Shown: piece after piece, positions 43,335-53,458 of the stretch
Position numbering within the stretch: the first letter of the stretch is position 1
How the letters are laid out: each line of letters opens with the position of its first letter
Assembly: GCA_001314705.1 (NCBI GenBank)
Contig: LJSU01000016.1
Location: 181,220 to 245,219 of the forward strand
Length of the DNA: 64,000 nucleotides
Source: Rhodobacteraceae bacterium HLUCCO07
GTDB taxonomy: Bacteria > Pseudomonadota > Alphaproteobacteria > Rhodobacterales > Rhodobacteraceae
Reading direction: 5' to 3'
The notes under the pieces: generated by a model
The model's database searches: none
What the model saw: only the letters and a program-made list of their open reading frames with translations
What the model was told of the DNA's origin: nothing
Made by a program: the position numbers and the translations under genes

Positions 43335-44642
43335 TCAGTTCGACAGCCCCTGCGGACGCCCGACAACGACGAAGCTGAGCCGTTCGGGGTCGAGTCGTTC
43401 CTTTGCGACGCGGTTCACGTCGTCGAGCGTGACGGCATTCACCCGGTCGTTTCGGGTCTCGATATAGTCGATGGGCATGTCCGACATCTGCATCGCCACC
43501 ATGATCCGGGCGATCGGGCCATTGCCGTCAAAGCGCAGCGGATAGGAGCCGGTCAGATAGGTCTTGGCCTGTTCGAGCTCTTCCTCCGTCACGCCCTCAT
43601 CGCGGGCCCGGACCCATTCCTCACGCACTGCTTCGATGGCCTCGGCCACGCGCTCGTTGGACGAGGCGACCGAGCCCATCCAGAGATCGGCCTGGTCCTT
43701 GTCGACCAGGTAGGAATATATGCCATAGGTCAGGCCGCGCTTTTCCCTGATTTCGTTCATCAGCCGCGATTCGAAACCGCCACCGCCAAGGATATGGTTG
43801 AGGATGTAGGTTGCGAAGTAGTCGGGGTGGTCGAAATCGAGTCCCGGCTGCGCGAATTGCACCACCGATTGCGGCGTGTCGAAATCGACCACTTCGATCC
43901 CGCCATCGAGCCGGGGTTCGGCGGGTCCGGGCAGATCGGCGCCGGATTCGGGCAGGTCACCCAGAAGCCGGTCGAGCAGGGCGCCCAACTCTTCGCCGGT
44001 TATGTCGCCCACAGCGCTGACATAGAGCCTGTCGCGCGCGAGCGCGCCGCGATGCGCCGCGACGAGGTCGTCGCGTCTGAGCGCCGATACGCTCTCCGCC
44101 GTGCCGTCAAGCGGCGTGCCATAGGGATGGTCGCCATAGATCTTCGCGTCAAAGACGCGCCCGGCGATGGCGCGGGGGTCCTTTTCATCCGAGCGGATCA
44201 ACGAGAGCAACTGCCGGCGCACACGCTCGATGGCATCGTCATCGAATCGCGGGTCAACCAGGCTCTCGCGCAAGAGCGCGATGGCATCATCGCGGGTCTC
44301 GGTCAGGAACTTGGCGGAAACGCTCACCGCGTCGTCATTCACGTCATAGCGGAACGAGGCGGCGAGCCGTTCGGAGGCGCGGGCAAACTCGCGCGCATCC
44401 ATATCGCCCGCCCCTTCTTCGAGCAGGCCGGTCATGAGGCTTGTCGCGCCGCGTTTGCCGGGCGCGTCGAGCGAGCCGCCGCCACGAAAGCGCAGTTCGA
44501 GCGCGACGAAGGGAATCGACCGCTCCTCGACCAGCCAGGCGGTGATACCGCCGGGCGACGTGACCTCTTCGATCTCGATGCCGGCGCGGGCGGGAAGGGC
44601 AAGCAAAAGCGTGGCGGCAAAGGCAAGGACGAAGCGAATCAC
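43335..44642 (-). CDS. M16-family protein, probable non-catalytic subunit
   Basis: A 435-residue exported M16 protein. GTG start at 44642, overlapping the upstream M16 gene (GTGA), gives the signal peptide MIRFVLAFAATLLLALPARA. The zinc motif HxxEH is absent: the equivalent region reads LRFRGGGSLDAPGKRGATSLMTGLLEEGA. The second-half motif GLTYGIYSYLV and RFDGNGPIA are preserved, typical of the substrate-binding partner in two-subunit M16B peptidases. It likely forms a heterodimer with the preceding gene product in the periplasm. Confidence 0.87.
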   Translation of the reverse strand: MIRFVLAFAATLLLALPARAGIEIEEVTSPGGITAWLVEERSIPFVALELRFRGGGSLDAPGKRGATSLMTGLLEEGAGDMDAREFARASERLAASFRYDVNDDAVSVSAKFLTETRDDAIALLRESLVDPRFDDDAIERVRRQLLSLIRSDEKDPRAIAGRVFDAKIYGDHPYGTPLDGTAESVSALRRDDLVAAHRGALARDRLYVSAVGDITGEELGALLDRLLGDLPESGADLPGPAEPRLDGGIEVVDFDTPQSVVQFAQPGLDFDHPDYFATYILNHILGGGGFESRLMNEIREKRGLTYGIYSYLVDKDQADLWMGSVASSNERVAEAIEAVREEWVRARDEGVTEEELEQAKTYLTGSYPLRFDGNGPIARIMVAMQMSDMPIDYIETRNDRVNAVTLDDVNRVAKERLDPERLSFVVVGRPQGLSN

Positions 44643-46012
44643 TGGATGATCTCCTCTTGCGCGGTTTCGGATGGCGCGTTGAGCCAGCCGGTGACGGCGC
44701 GACGGCGGTCGAACACCTCTTGCGCGGCGGCAAGGATGTCGTCCTCGGTGACGGATTGGAGAACGTCGGGCCATGCCTGCACGTCGGCCACGGTCAGGCC
44801 CTGGGTCATCGCCTGGCCATAGCGGTTGGCCAGGCGTTCGACATCGTCTCGCGCATAGACCTGCGCGGCGCGCAGTTGCATCTTGACCCGGTCGAGATCT
44901 TCGCTGTCGATCCCCTCTTCGAGGAATTGTGCGAGCGTCGCGTCCATCTCGTCTTCGGCCTGTTGCAGGGAAACGCCGTCGGCGGGCACCACGATGAGCG
45001 AAAAGGTCGTGTCGTCCAGCGAGAGCCCGTCATAGTAGGCCGATGTATGGACCGCGATCTCATCGTCGAATTGCAGTTTCTCGGCGAGGTAGGAGGTGGT
45101 GCCACCGCCCAGGAGCTCGGCCAGGATGTTGAGCGCCGCGGCTTTTTCCTGTGCGCCGCTTTCCCGTGCGGGCGCCGTGTAGGAGCGGTTGACCCAGGGT
45201 TGGGCGACGCGCGGGTCTTCGAATACCAGGCGGCGCTCGGCCAGTTGGGGCGGCTCTTGCGGGCGTGCGCGGTCGGCGAGGTCGGGATTGGCCGGCAGCG
45301 GGCCGTAATGTTCTTCGGCCAGCGCGCGCACCTCGTCCGGTCGGACATCGCCCGCGACGACCAGGATCGCGTTGTTGGGGGTGTAGAAGCGTTCGTAGAA
45401 GGCCAGTGCCGCCTCGCGGTCGAGCGTCTCGATCTCGTGGCGCCAGCCGATGATCGGCACGCCGTAGGGATGGTTGAGATATTGCGCCGCGTTCTTCTGT
45501 TCGCGAAAGAGGGCAGAGGGGTTGTTCTCGGTGCGCTGGTTGCGTTCCTCGAGGACGACATCGCGTTCGGTGGCGACGGCCTCGGGGGCGAGGCGCAGAT
45601 TGACCATCCGGTCGGCCTCCATCCCCATCACCAGGTCGAGCCGGTCGGCGGCGACACGTTGGAAATAGGCGGTGTAATCATAGCTGGTGAAAGCGTTGTC
45701 GCGGCCGCCGTTGCGCGCGACGGTGCGCGAGAGTTCACCGGGGGCGAGGGTCTCGGTGCCCTTGAACATCAGGTGTTCGAGGAAATGCGCGATACCCGAT
45801 TGGCCGGGGGGTTCGTCCGCCGCGCCGACCCGGTACCAGACCATGTGCATGGCGACCGGGGCGCGGTGGTCTTCGATCACCACCACCTCCATCCCGTTGT
45901 CGAGGGTGAAATGCGTCACCGTGTCGTCGGCCCGTGTGCCGGGTGCGAGGGCCAGAACGAACGTGACGGTCAGGGCGAGGAAGGCGGCGCGAAGGGGCAC
46001 AAGGCGCAACAT
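44639..46012 (-). CDS. Zinc-dependent M16 peptidase, catalytic subunit
   Basis: A 457-residue exported peptidase starting MLRLVPLRAAFLALTVTF, AAGGACAG upstream; a longer frame start 15 codons earlier is not needed. The inverted zinc motif HFLEH (in GIAHFLEHLMFKGT) with the downstream glutamate (MVNLRLAPEAVATERDVVLEERNQR) is intact. It cleaves peptides in the periplasm together with the non-catalytic partner that follows. Upstream lies a DUF3035 lipoprotein gene; the two may be co-transcribed with lspA. Confidence 0.9.
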   Translation of the reverse strand: MLRLVPLRAAFLALTVTFVLALAPGTRADDTVTHFTLDNGMEVVVIEDHRAPVAMHMVWYRVGAADEPPGQSGIAHFLEHLMFKGTETLAPGELSRTVARNGGRDNAFTSYDYTAYFQRVAADRLDLVMGMEADRMVNLRLAPEAVATERDVVLEERNQRTENNPSALFREQKNAAQYLNHPYGVPIIGWRHEIETLDREAALAFYERFYTPNNAILVVAGDVRPDEVRALAEEHYGPLPANPDLADRARPQEPPQLAERRLVFEDPRVAQPWVNRSYTAPARESGAQEKAAALNILAELLGGGTTSYLAEKLQFDDEIAVHTSAYYDGLSLDDTTFSLIVVPADGVSLQQAEDEMDATLAQFLEEGIDSEDLDRVKMQLRAAQVYARDDVERLANRYGQAMTQGLTVADVQAWPDVLQSVTEDDILAAAQEVFDRRRAVTGWLNAPSETAQEEIIQ

Positions 46013-46111
46013 GGGCTGTCCTTTTGTCTGGAGAACGCTGCGCACAAGATAGACCATCGTCCCGCGGCTTCAAGCCGGGCGCGGTGCCGGTGACGCAGAC
46101 GTGAGGGCCGA

Positions 46112-46639
46112 TCAGCGGTTGGGTGGCGGGTAGGTCGGCGTGCGCACGCCGGTCGCGCGGCGGAACCGTTCGGCCTCGGCGCGCGGGTTGAGGGTCTGAC
46201 CCCGGTAGACCTGGTTGTAGCGGTCGGTCGGGACGATGCGGATCTTGGTAAAGCGCGATTTGCGGCGGCGGAAATCCTCGTCCACGGCAGCCAGTTCCTC
46301 GCGGATATTGGCTGGCACGCCATTGCGTCCCGCGTGGCGCACCAATGCTCCGTCCGACGCGGGCACATCGCCGGGCGAGAGCCGTTCGGGTCGGCCGCCA
46401 AGCGCGGCGACGCCATCGGCACGTGGATTCTGATCGACAAGGTTCGCCGCGCCGGGTGTGGGCGTGGGCAGGTCGCCGCGTTCGGGCGGGGCCTCGAGCG
46501 GCTTGGTCGGCAGGACCGAGAATTCGTCCGGGCCGGGCGTGGCCGAACGCATGTCACGCAGGGTTATGTCACGTTCATTGCCACCACAGGCCGAAAGACC
46601 CAGGGCAGAGATCAACAGGATCAGGACGCGCTTGCGCAT
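46112..46639 (-). CDS. DUF3035 lipoprotein
   Basis: A 175-residue secreted lipoprotein. The start MRKRVLILLISALGLSACGG carries a lipobox (LSAC) with the modified cysteine near residue 18. The mature part is Pro/Arg-rich without a second membrane segment, with the DUF3035-type LVRHAGRNGVPANIREELAAVDEDFRRRKSRF and RYNQVYRGQTLNPRAEAERFRRATGVRTP. Function unknown; an outer-membrane assembly role has been suggested for such proteins. Its gene is next to lspA, which would process it. Confidence 0.82.
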   Translation of the reverse strand: MRKRVLILLISALGLSACGGNERDITLRDMRSATPGPDEFSVLPTKPLEAPPERGDLPTPTPGAANLVDQNPRADGVAALGGRPERLSPGDVPASDGALVRHAGRNGVPANIREELAAVDEDFRRRKSRFTKIRIVPTDRYNQVYRGQTLNPRAEAERFRRATGVRTPTYPPPNR

Positions 46640-46691
46640 CTTTGCACTCCCACACAACTTGGCACAGGTTTACCCCATCACGACACTGGCG

Positions 46692-47225
46692 TCACGAGCC
46701 GTTTTTGGCCTGATTTGCCCTGGGTGCCCTTTTGCCGCCGGGTTTCGCGTTTTTCTGCCCGCCATCCTGTCCACCGGTGAAGAGTATCAGGCCTATGGCC
46801 CCGGCAAAGACCGCGATATCGGCGACGTTGAAGGAATACGGGTTGCGGATGCCGCAGCAGCTCATGTTCAGGAAATCGGCCACGGCACCATAGAGCAGCC
46901 GGTCCACGACGTTGCCCAGCGCCCCGCCGACCAGAAGCCCGGCGGCAATCCGCGCCCGGAGGCCCGCCTTCTCGTGATACACCCACCAGACGACCGTGCC
47001 CGAAATCGCCAGCGCCACCGCGATGAGCACCCAGCGCATCGCGTCGAAACCATCGCCGAAAAGCCCGAAGTTGATGCCGTGATTCCACGCCATGCGCAGG
47101 TTGAGAAAGGGCGGCAGCACGTCGATTTCAAGCCGCTGGGACAGGCTCAGCCAGTGCACCACGACCCATTTGCTGGCCTGGTCGGCCAGAAATGTCCAGA
47201 ACCCCACCCAGAAAACGGTGCGCAT
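46692..47225 (-). CDS. lspA: Lipoprotein signal peptidase (signal peptidase II)
   Basis: A 177-residue inner-membrane aspartyl protease with four hydrophobic segments that cleaves prolipoproteins ahead of the lipidated cysteine. Conserved motifs: FLADQASKWVVV at the N-terminus, WNHGINFGLF, and the catalytic aspartates in GNVVDRL and FNVADIAVFAG. The C-terminal 30 residues are a basic tail. It lies between purH and the DUF3035 lipoprotein gene, the latter a likely substrate. Confidence 0.93.
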   Translation of the reverse strand: MRTVFWVGFWTFLADQASKWVVVHWLSLSQRLEIDVLPPFLNLRMAWNHGINFGLFGDGFDAMRWVLIAVALAISGTVVWWVYHEKAGLRARIAAGLLVGGALGNVVDRLLYGAVADFLNMSCCGIRNPYSFNVADIAVFAGAIGLILFTGGQDGGQKNAKPGGKRAPRANQAKNGS

Positions 47226-47285
47226 GGGTTTATCTCCTGCCTCGTCGTGGGGCGGTTGATCCGACCTCGGTCGCTCGATTGCCCA

Positions 47286-48875
47286 TTAGTGCCGGAAATG
47301 CCGCATGCCGGTCAAGACCATAGCCAGCCCTGCGGCGTCCGCGGCGGCGATCACTTCGTCGTCGCGCATGCTTCCGCCCGGCTGGATCACTGCCGTCGCC
47401 CCGGCGGCCGCGGCCTCCATCAGGCCGTCGGCGAAGGGAAAGAACGCGTCCGACGCCACCACCGATCCCTTGGCCGGGCTTTCGGACAGGCCCAGCGTCT
47501 CGCCCATGCGGGCGGCCTTGATCGCGGCGATGTTGGCGCTGTCCACGCGGCTCATCTGGCCGGCGCCGACGCCCACGGTGGCGCCGTCCCTGGCGTAGAC
47601 GATGGCGTTCGATTTCACATGCTTGGCCACTTTCCATGCGAACAGGAGGTCCGCCATTTCCTGCTCCGAAGGTGTGCGTTTCGTGACCACGCGCAACGCG
47701 TCCGGCGCGACATGGCCGTTGTCCTTGTGCTGCACCAGGAACCCGCCCGAGACCTGCCGGAAGGCGAGCCCCGGCGCGCGCGGATCGGCCATCGCGCCGG
47801 TGGTGAGCAGGCGCAGGTTCTTTTTCGCGGCAAAGAGGGCGCGCGCCGCGTCGCTGGCCGAGGGGGCGATGACGACTTCGGTAAAGATCTGTGCGATCTC
47901 TTTGGCCGTTTCCTCGTCCAGCGGCTGGTTGAGCGCGACGATCCCGCCGAAGGCCGAGGTGCGGTCGCAGTCGAACGCCTTGGCGTAAGCCTCTTTCAGG
48001 GTCGCGCCCCGGGCAACGCCGCAGGGATTGGCGTGCTTGATGATGGCACAGGCCGGGCCGTCGCCGGGCGCGAACTCGCTGACCAGTTCAAAGGCGGCGT
48101 CGGTGTCGTTGATGTTGTTGTAGCTGAGCTCCTTGCCCTGATGCTGGGTCGCCGTGGCGACGCCGGGGCGGTTCGTGCCGTCGGTGTAGAAGCTGGCCGA
48201 TTGGTGCGGGTTCTCGCCATAGCGCAGGGTCTGGGCAAGGGTTCCGGCAAAGGCGCGGCGACGGGGGGCGGGATCGTTCAGCGCCCCGGCGAACCACGTG
48301 CTGACAGCCGCGTCATAGGCGGCGGTGCGGGCATAGGCGCGCTGGGCCAGTTGCTGGCGGAAGGCCAGTGTCGTGTGGCCGTCATGTGTCTCTAACTCGG
48401 CCAAAAGCGGCTGGTAATCCTCGACATCCGTGACGGTGCTGACAAAGGCGTGGTTCTTGGCCGCGGCGCGGATCATCGCGGGGCCACCGATGTCGATATT
48501 CTCGATGCAGGTGTCATGATCGGCGCCCTTGGCCACGGTTTCCTCGAACGGGTAGAGGTTGACCACGAGAAGGTCGATCGGGCCGATGCCGTGTTCCTCC
48601 ATCGCGGCGACATGGGCGTCATCGTCGCGCAACGCCAGCAGCCCGCCATGCACCATCGGGTGCAGGGTCTTGACCCGGCCATCCATCATCTCGGGAAAGC
48701 CTGTCACCTCGGCCACGTCACGCACGGGCAGTCCGGCCTCGCGCAATGTGCGGGCCGACCCGCCGGTCGAGAGCAGTTCGACCCCGCGCGCATCGAGGGC
48801 GCGGGCCAGATCGACCAGGCCGGTCTTGTCGGACACGGACAGAAGGGCGCGGGTGAGAGGGGCAAGATTGGGCAT
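47286..48875 (-). CDS. purH: Bifunctional AICAR transformylase/IMP cyclohydrolase
   Basis: Catalyses the last two steps of IMP synthesis. The product is 529 residues from [24 protein letters not shown], with GCGGAGC upstream. The cyclohydrolase domain (~1-200) shows [28 protein letters not shown] and [17 protein letters not shown]. The transformylase domain follows with [14 protein letters not shown], the catalytic [19 protein letters not shown], and [12 protein letters not shown] near the end. Standard length and motifs; nothing odd. Confidence 0.95.
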   Translation of the reverse strand: MPNLAPLTRALLSVSDKTGLVDLARALDARGVELLSTGGSARTLREAGLPVRDVAEVTGFPEMMDGRVKTLHPMVHGGLLALRDDDAHVAAMEEHGIGPIDLLVVNLYPFEETVAKGADHDTCIENIDIGGPAMIRAAAKNHAFVSTVTDVEDYQPLLAELETHDGHTTLAFRQQLAQRAYARTAAYDAAVSTWFAGALNDPAPRRRAFAGTLAQTLRYGENPHQSASFYTDGTNRPGVATATQHQGKELSYNNINDTDAAFELVSEFAPGDGPACAIIKHANPCGVARGATLKEAYAKAFDCDRTSAFGGIVALNQPLDEETAKEIAQIFTEVVIAPSASDAARALFAAKKNLRLLTTGAMADPRAPGLAFRQVSGGFLVQHKDNGHVAPDALRVVTKRTPSEQEMADLLFAWKVAKHVKSNAIVYARDGATVGVGAGQMSRVDSANIAAIKAARMGETLGLSESPAKGSVVASDAFFPFADGLMEAAAAGATAVIQPGGSMRDDEVIAAADAAGLAMVLTGMRHFRH

Positions 48876-49010
48876 CGGTTTGCTCCGCTTGGTGACATGT
48901 CGGCTCTTGCCGCGCGGCATAGGACAATTCGCCGGAAGATAGAACCGCAATCGTTGTCGCGGTGCCGCCAGCGGCCGTTTGTGCGGATCGGTGCGCTGCT
49001 GCCGTTGGCC

Positions 49011-50753
49011 CTAGTCCTGCGCTGCGGGGATCAGGTCGGGGTTGAGGTCGCGGACATGGAGCGGCGAATCCTGGGCCTTGGCCAGGGACCAGCGCACGCG
49101 GCTCGCCGCGTCGGTGGCGCGCGACGTCAGCACGACCTGGTGGCAGGCGCGGGGTTTGAGGCGCCCCTTTTCGAGATAGACAGACGGTTCGAGCGTCATC
49201 TCGATGCTGCCATCGGTGCGCAGCACCCAAAGCTCGCCGCTCTTGAGCGCGAGCGATACCGCGGTGCCGCCCATGTCGATCTCGGCATCGACCTCGGGGT
49301 GGAGGTGAAAGCGCACGTGAAAGAGAATACCGGGGTCGAGCGCCTCGGCGAGGCGCTTGTTCAGGCGCTTGCGGTCGGGCGGGTCGAGCGCGACCAGCAG
49401 ATCCTCGCCGAAAAGCCCGATGCCGTCATGGGTGAGTTCGAGCGTGCGCGCATGGGTCAGGCCATGGGTGCCGACCCACCCGTCATGCCCGCCCTGAAAG
49501 CGAAACCCGTCGGGTGCGTGGCCCATTTCCACCGGCACGCGGCTGGGGCCATCGGCGATCTGGTCGCGGCGCCTGCCGGTTCCGCCGACAAGGCGGGCGC
49601 TGGAATAGCCGTCGATGCAAAGGGTGGAATGCGATGGCGTGGCGCGACCGGCGCGCCGCCATTCGGCACCGAAACTCGCCCCGGAGCCGCAATTGACGAT
49701 GAGCGGGCGACGACCGGAGGTCAGCTCGAACGCCAGGGTGCTGGCATGGGCGTCGTGGCTGTCGCGACCCTTTGGGGGCGGCGCCGCGTCGATGATGACG
49801 CTGGTGCGCCCCGCCGAGAGCCGGGCATACCCCATGGAGAGCCCGTCAGGCATACGCGATTTCAGGCCGGAGGCCGCCAGTGCGTGGTCGAGGCGTCCCT
49901 CGATCCCCTTGCCGCCGCCATGAAAGCGCGCCAGCGACCCGTCGGCATGGCGCAGCGTGCGCAGCGTCGGCGTGATCCGGTCGATCGCGTCGAGATGGTC
50001 GTGCAGGGGTTTCTGCCCCACGTCATCGAGCGCCCCGGCGGCCCATGTCAGCAGGGTGAAGACATCGAGAAGCTCTTCGGGATTGCGGGTGGAAATACCG
50101 CCCTCGGCGTCGATTCGGGCCTTGCATTCGGCGGCCAGTGCGCGCTTGGCGGGGGCGACGTGCTGTTCCATGCCTTCGAGCGAGAGCCCGGCATAGAGCA
50201 GCCCGGTCAGCGCCTCGAAGCGGGGCAGGCCGGATCTGGCGGCGGGCCAGCGGCGGCCGAGAAACAGGGTCTGTTGGGCCAGCGAGCGATAGAAGGCATC
50301 GCTTTGTGCCTTGTCAGAGCCGTGCAGCAGGAAGATCGCGTGGCTGATCCAGCGCAGCAGGCGCCGGCCGGTGAGTTCGGGCGTCCAGCCGGGGCCGCGC
50401 CCGCGCCCGTAAAGCGAGATCCAGTCCCAGAGCCACGCCTGAGCCCTGGTTCTTGCGGGCGGATCGCCGACGGCGGCCAGATCGTCGAGCCAGCCGAACC
50501 CGTGCAGCTCCTCGGCGAACTCGGGGCTGGGCGGGTCGATCTGCCAGATGCTTTTGCGCGTATCCTCGACAAGGCTCCCGGCGAAGAGGAAATTCCCGGC
50601 GACCAGTTGCTTTCCGCGGGCATAGAGACCGATCGAGCGGGGTTCGGGATGCGACACGAAGGCGGTTGCCGTTTTCGCCCTCGTGCTCGCCCGCGCGTGA
50701 AAGCGGTTGAGTATGCGCGCAGGCAGCGCGTGTTTCGCTTCCCTTTGGGGCAT
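49011..50753 (-). CDS. Heparinase II/III-family protein
   Basis: A 580-residue protein. Residues ~40-330 look like an alpha/alpha toroid with ARTRAQAWLWDWISLYGRG and FLGRRWPAARSGLPRFEALTGLLYAGLSL; residues ~340-580 are beta-rich and include the family's core motif (SHDAHASTLAFELTSGRRPLIVNCGSG) and SHSTLCIDGYSS. Such proteins are usually annotated as polysaccharide lyases, but cytosolic, signal-less alphaproteobacterial members like this have unknown substrates. It stands between purH and rsmB as in related alphaproteobacteria. Confidence 0.85.
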   Translation of the reverse strand: MPQREAKHALPARILNRFHARASTRAKTATAFVSHPEPRSIGLYARGKQLVAGNFLFAGSLVEDTRKSIWQIDPPSPEFAEELHGFGWLDDLAAVGDPPARTRAQAWLWDWISLYGRGRGPGWTPELTGRRLLRWISHAIFLLHGSDKAQSDAFYRSLAQQTLFLGRRWPAARSGLPRFEALTGLLYAGLSLEGMEQHVAPAKRALAAECKARIDAEGGISTRNPEELLDVFTLLTWAAGALDDVGQKPLHDHLDAIDRITPTLRTLRHADGSLARFHGGGKGIEGRLDHALAASGLKSRMPDGLSMGYARLSAGRTSVIIDAAPPPKGRDSHDAHASTLAFELTSGRRPLIVNCGSGASFGAEWRRAGRATPSHSTLCIDGYSSARLVGGTGRRRDQIADGPSRVPVEMGHAPDGFRFQGGHDGWVGTHGLTHARTLELTHDGIGLFGEDLLVALDPPDRKRLNKRLAEALDPGILFHVRFHLHPEVDAEIDMGGTAVSLALKSGELWVLRTDGSIEMTLEPSVYLEKGRLKPRACHQVVLTSRATDAASRVRWSLAKAQDSPLHVRDLNPDLIPAAQD

Positions 50754-50860
50754 TTGCTCGGCCTCGTGTCCCTCTTTGGCGAGGTTTGGCCCATGATAGC
50801 CCGGGTTTGATGACAGGTCATCAGGGAATGTCCGCCCGATCGGGTTTGGGCGGCATTATG

Positions 50861-52138
50861 TCAGGCAGGTCGGCGCAGGCAGGCGATGTAGAATCCGTCC
50901 ATACCGCCCTGATCGGCCCAGAAATCCGGGCGCAGGCGCAAGCCGCCCTCTTCGGTGATCCAGGCCGGGTCGATGCCGGGGCGGGTCAGCGTGGCGCGGT
51001 CGGTGGCAATGCCGGGGTGGCGGGCAAGGGCCTCCTCGACCTGGCATTCGCCCTCGTCCGGCAGGAGCGAGCAGGTGCAGAACACCAGCCGCCCACTGGG
51101 AGCGAGGAGCGTGAGCGCGTGGTCGATCATCGCCGATTGCAATGCGATGAGCACAGCAAACTCGGACCCGTCCTTGGCGTGGGGAAGGTCCGGGTGCCGG
51201 CGAATCGTGCCGGTGGCCGAGCAGGGCGCGTCGAGCAGGATCGCGTCATAGGGGCCGTCCGCATGGGTGAGCGCATCACCCTGAACGACCTGTGCGGTGA
51301 GCCCGGTGCGGGCAAGGTTCTCGCGCACCCGTGCGAGGCGCGATTCGGACAGGTCGAGCGCGGTGACATCGGCCCCGGAGGCGGCGAGTTGCAGGCTCTT
51401 GCCGCCGGGGGCCGCGCAGAGATCGAGCACGCGCTCTCCGGGCCGTGCATCGAGGATGCGAGCGGGCAGCGCGGCGGCGGCATCCTGCACCCACCAGTCG
51501 CCGGCGGCGAACCCGGGCAGGGCAGAAACCTGCGGTGCGCCGAAAAGCCGGATCGAGCCCGTGGGCAGGAGCGTTCCGCCGGTGGCCAGTGCCACCATCT
51601 CGGGGTCGGTTTTCGCGGTCAGGTCGAGCGGTGCCCCGGCGAAATGCGCGGCCTCGAATTTCGAGACTGTTTCGGCGGAATATGCCTCGATCAGCGGTGC
51701 GCGGAGCCATTTGGGCAGGCGCGGGATGCGAAGGGTATCCCATTTGGCCGGGGCTTCGTCGGCGAGCTTGCGCAGCACGGCGTTGACCAGCCCCTTGAGA
51801 TGGCCATGACGGCGATGGGCGGCGGCGATGGTCACAGCCTCGTTGACCACGCCATGGGCATCGCCGCCCTGTGCCAGTTCGACGGCACCGAGCCGCAGGA
51901 TATTGCGGATATGCAGCGCCGGGGTCTTGCGCAGATGTGGCTTGAGCAGGCGGTCGGCGCGTTCCAGCCCGCGCAGGGTTTCGTTCGCCAGCCGCTGGGC
52001 GCGGGCCCGGTCGGGCGGGTCGAGCCGGTCGAGCGCGCCCGCTTCGGCCAGCTCGCTCATGAGGCGGCCTTCGCCCAGGATCTGGTCGAGCAGGTAGACC
52101 GCCGAGCGGCGGGCGGAATGGGTGCGGGGCTTTGACAT
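50861..52138 (-). CDS. rsmB: 16S rRNA (cytosine-967-C5)-methyltransferase RsmB
   Basis: A 425-residue protein. The N-terminal NusB-like domain covers ~1-140. The C-terminal SAM-methyltransferase contains DLCAAPGGKS (motif I), LDAPCSATGTIRRHPD with the release cysteine, and VFCTCSLLPDEGE with the catalytic cysteine. It methylates C967 of 16S rRNA. The gene is divergent from the small SDHAF4-like gene with a 44-bp gap. A weak GC hairpin (50832-50853) lies just after the stop. Confidence 0.93.
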   Translation of the reverse strand: MSKPRTHSARRSAVYLLDQILGEGRLMSELAEAGALDRLDPPDRARAQRLANETLRGLERADRLLKPHLRKTPALHIRNILRLGAVELAQGGDAHGVVNEAVTIAAAHRRHGHLKGLVNAVLRKLADEAPAKWDTLRIPRLPKWLRAPLIEAYSAETVSKFEAAHFAGAPLDLTAKTDPEMVALATGGTLLPTGSIRLFGAPQVSALPGFAAGDWWVQDAAAALPARILDARPGERVLDLCAAPGGKSLQLAASGADVTALDLSESRLARVRENLARTGLTAQVVQGDALTHADGPYDAILLDAPCSATGTIRRHPDLPHAKDGSEFAVLIALQSAMIDHALTLLAPSGRLVFCTCSLLPDEGECQVEEALARHPGIATDRATLTRPGIDPAWITEEGGLRLRPDFWADQGGMDGFYIACLRRPA

Positions 52139-52182
52139 GCGATGTCCTTGGCAAGCGGTCGATGGCGGCCTATATCAGGCGC

Positions 52183-52362
52183 ATGAGCGACAAGAAAGAC
52201 CTTCCCCCCGCCGCGATCCGCGCCCTCGCCGAAGCCGAGGCGCGCCGCAAGGAGGCCGAAGCCAAGGCCGAGGCGCTGCCCAAGGAGTTGGGCGGGCGCG
52301 ACGGGCCCGAGCCGGTGCGATACGGCGATTGGGAGCGGAAGGGAATCGCGGTCGATTTCTGA
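52183..52362 (+). CDS. DUF1674/SDHAF4-like succinate dehydrogenase assembly factor
   Basis: A 59-residue protein starting at ATG 52183. The C-terminal motif GGRDGPEPVRYGDWERKGIAVDF is diagnostic of DUF1674, homologous to the eukaryotic SDHAF4/Sdh8 assembly factor that binds flavinylated SdhA. The N-terminal half is a charged lysine/glutamate-rich helix. It is short enough to be missed by automated calling. The following 195 bp before dapB is non-coding with GC-rich dyads. Confidence 0.85.
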   Translation: MSDKKDLPPAAIRALAEAEARRKEAEAKAEALPKELGGRDGPEPVRYGDWERKGIAVDF

Positions 52363-52557
52363 GGGCTTCAACGGTCAAGCCTCGCGCGGAATCAAGGCCG
52401 AAGGCCGCCGCGCATCGCCGGGCCGCCCCCCGGCACGGCGATTTGGCCGAGCTTCGTGCGCGGCTTGGATGTTTTCAGGCTTTGCTGGCATAAAGCGCTG
52501 CAAATTGGACCGGGGAACGCCGCACCGCGGCCCGTCGCCACGCGGCTTGGAAAGACC

Positions 52558-53382
52558 TTACAACCCCAGCACATCCATCATGTCATACTGTCCCGGCGTC
52601 TTGTCCTGCCCCCAGAGCGCGGCCCTGAGCGCGCCCCGGGCATAGATCGAGCGGTCGGTGGCGACGTGGCGCAGGATGATGCGTTCACCGGCGGCGGCGA
52701 ACATCACGTCATGTTCACCCACGATGTCGCCGCCGCGAATTGCGGAAAAGCCGATATGGCCTTTCTCGCGCTTGCCTGTGAGGCCATCGCGGCCGCGATC
52801 AGAGACCTCCTTGAGCGACACGCCCCGCCCCTGCGCCGCCGCCTCGCCCAGCATCAGCGCGGTGCCCGAGGGCGCATCGACCTTCTGGTTGTGATGGGCC
52901 TCGATCACCTCGATATCGTAATCCGCGTCCAGCGCCTCGGCCACCTTTTGGGTCAGCCGGGTGAGCAGGTTCACCCCGAGGCTCATGTTGCCGGCACGGA
53001 TGATCACCGCGTGACGGGCGGCGGGTTCCAACGCGGCAATGTCGGCCTCGTTCATGCCGGTGGTGCCGATCACGTGCACGGCCCGCGCCTGCGCGGCCAG
53101 CGCGGCAAACTCGAGCGTGGCGGCGGGCGCGGTAAAGTCGATGATCGCCTGCGCGCGGGCGAAGGCGTCGAGTGGATCATCCTCGATGGTCACGCCCAGC
53201 GGGCCGATGCCGAGCGCCTCGCCCGCATCGCGACCGATCCAGTCGTGCCCCTTGCGTTCGATTGCACCCACAAGCCGCGCCTTGTCGGAAGCGGCCACCG
53301 TGCGCAGAAGCATCTGGCCCATACGCCCCGAGGCGCCGGTGATCACGATGCCGGGAAGGTCGGTGCGGGGCAGGTCGTTCAT
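52558..53382 (-). CDS. dapB: 4-hydroxy-tetrahydrodipicolinate reductase
   Basis: Third committed step of lysine/diaminopimelate synthesis, NAD(P)H-dependent. 274 residues from [23 protein letters not shown], with AGGAGAC upstream. The cofactor motif GASGRMGQ is near residue 16, and the substrate motifs [16 protein letters not shown] and [14 protein letters not shown] are intact. It is divergent from rbfA. No other dap genes are in the window. Confidence 0.94.
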   Translation of the reverse strand: MNDLPRTDLPGIVITGASGRMGQMLLRTVAASDKARLVGAIERKGHDWIGRDAGEALGIGPLGVTIEDDPLDAFARAQAIIDFTAPAATLEFAALAAQARAVHVIGTTGMNEADIAALEPAARHAVIIRAGNMSLGVNLLTRLTQKVAEALDADYDIEVIEAHHNQKVDAPSGTALMLGEAAAQGRGVSLKEVSDRGRDGLTGKREKGHIGFSAIRGGDIVGEHDVMFAAAGERIILRHVATDRSIYARGALRAALWGQDKTPGQYDMMDVLGL

Positions 53383-53458
53383 GGCGCGGGTCTCCTGTCT
53401 GGGTTTGTCTTGCATAGCCGAGCATCGCGTGCTTGGCAAAGGCCGGTGGAAGGCTTAG

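Noticed and set aside
43188..44822. A 544-codon open frame on the plus strand across the M16 genes
   Set aside because: It is the antisense shadow of the M16 gene in high-GC DNA, with low-complexity residues and no recognisable motif.
46458..50810. Very long plus-strand open frames (645 and 786 codons) opposite lspA, purH and the heparinase gene
   Set aside because: They mirror the real minus-strand genes, lack ribosome sites and domain motifs; typical GC-rich antisense frames.
52363..52557. GC-rich dyads between the DUF1674 gene and dapB as a possible small RNA
   Set aside because: No promoter-like sequence or T-run terminator was visible; ordinary convergent spacer is simpler.
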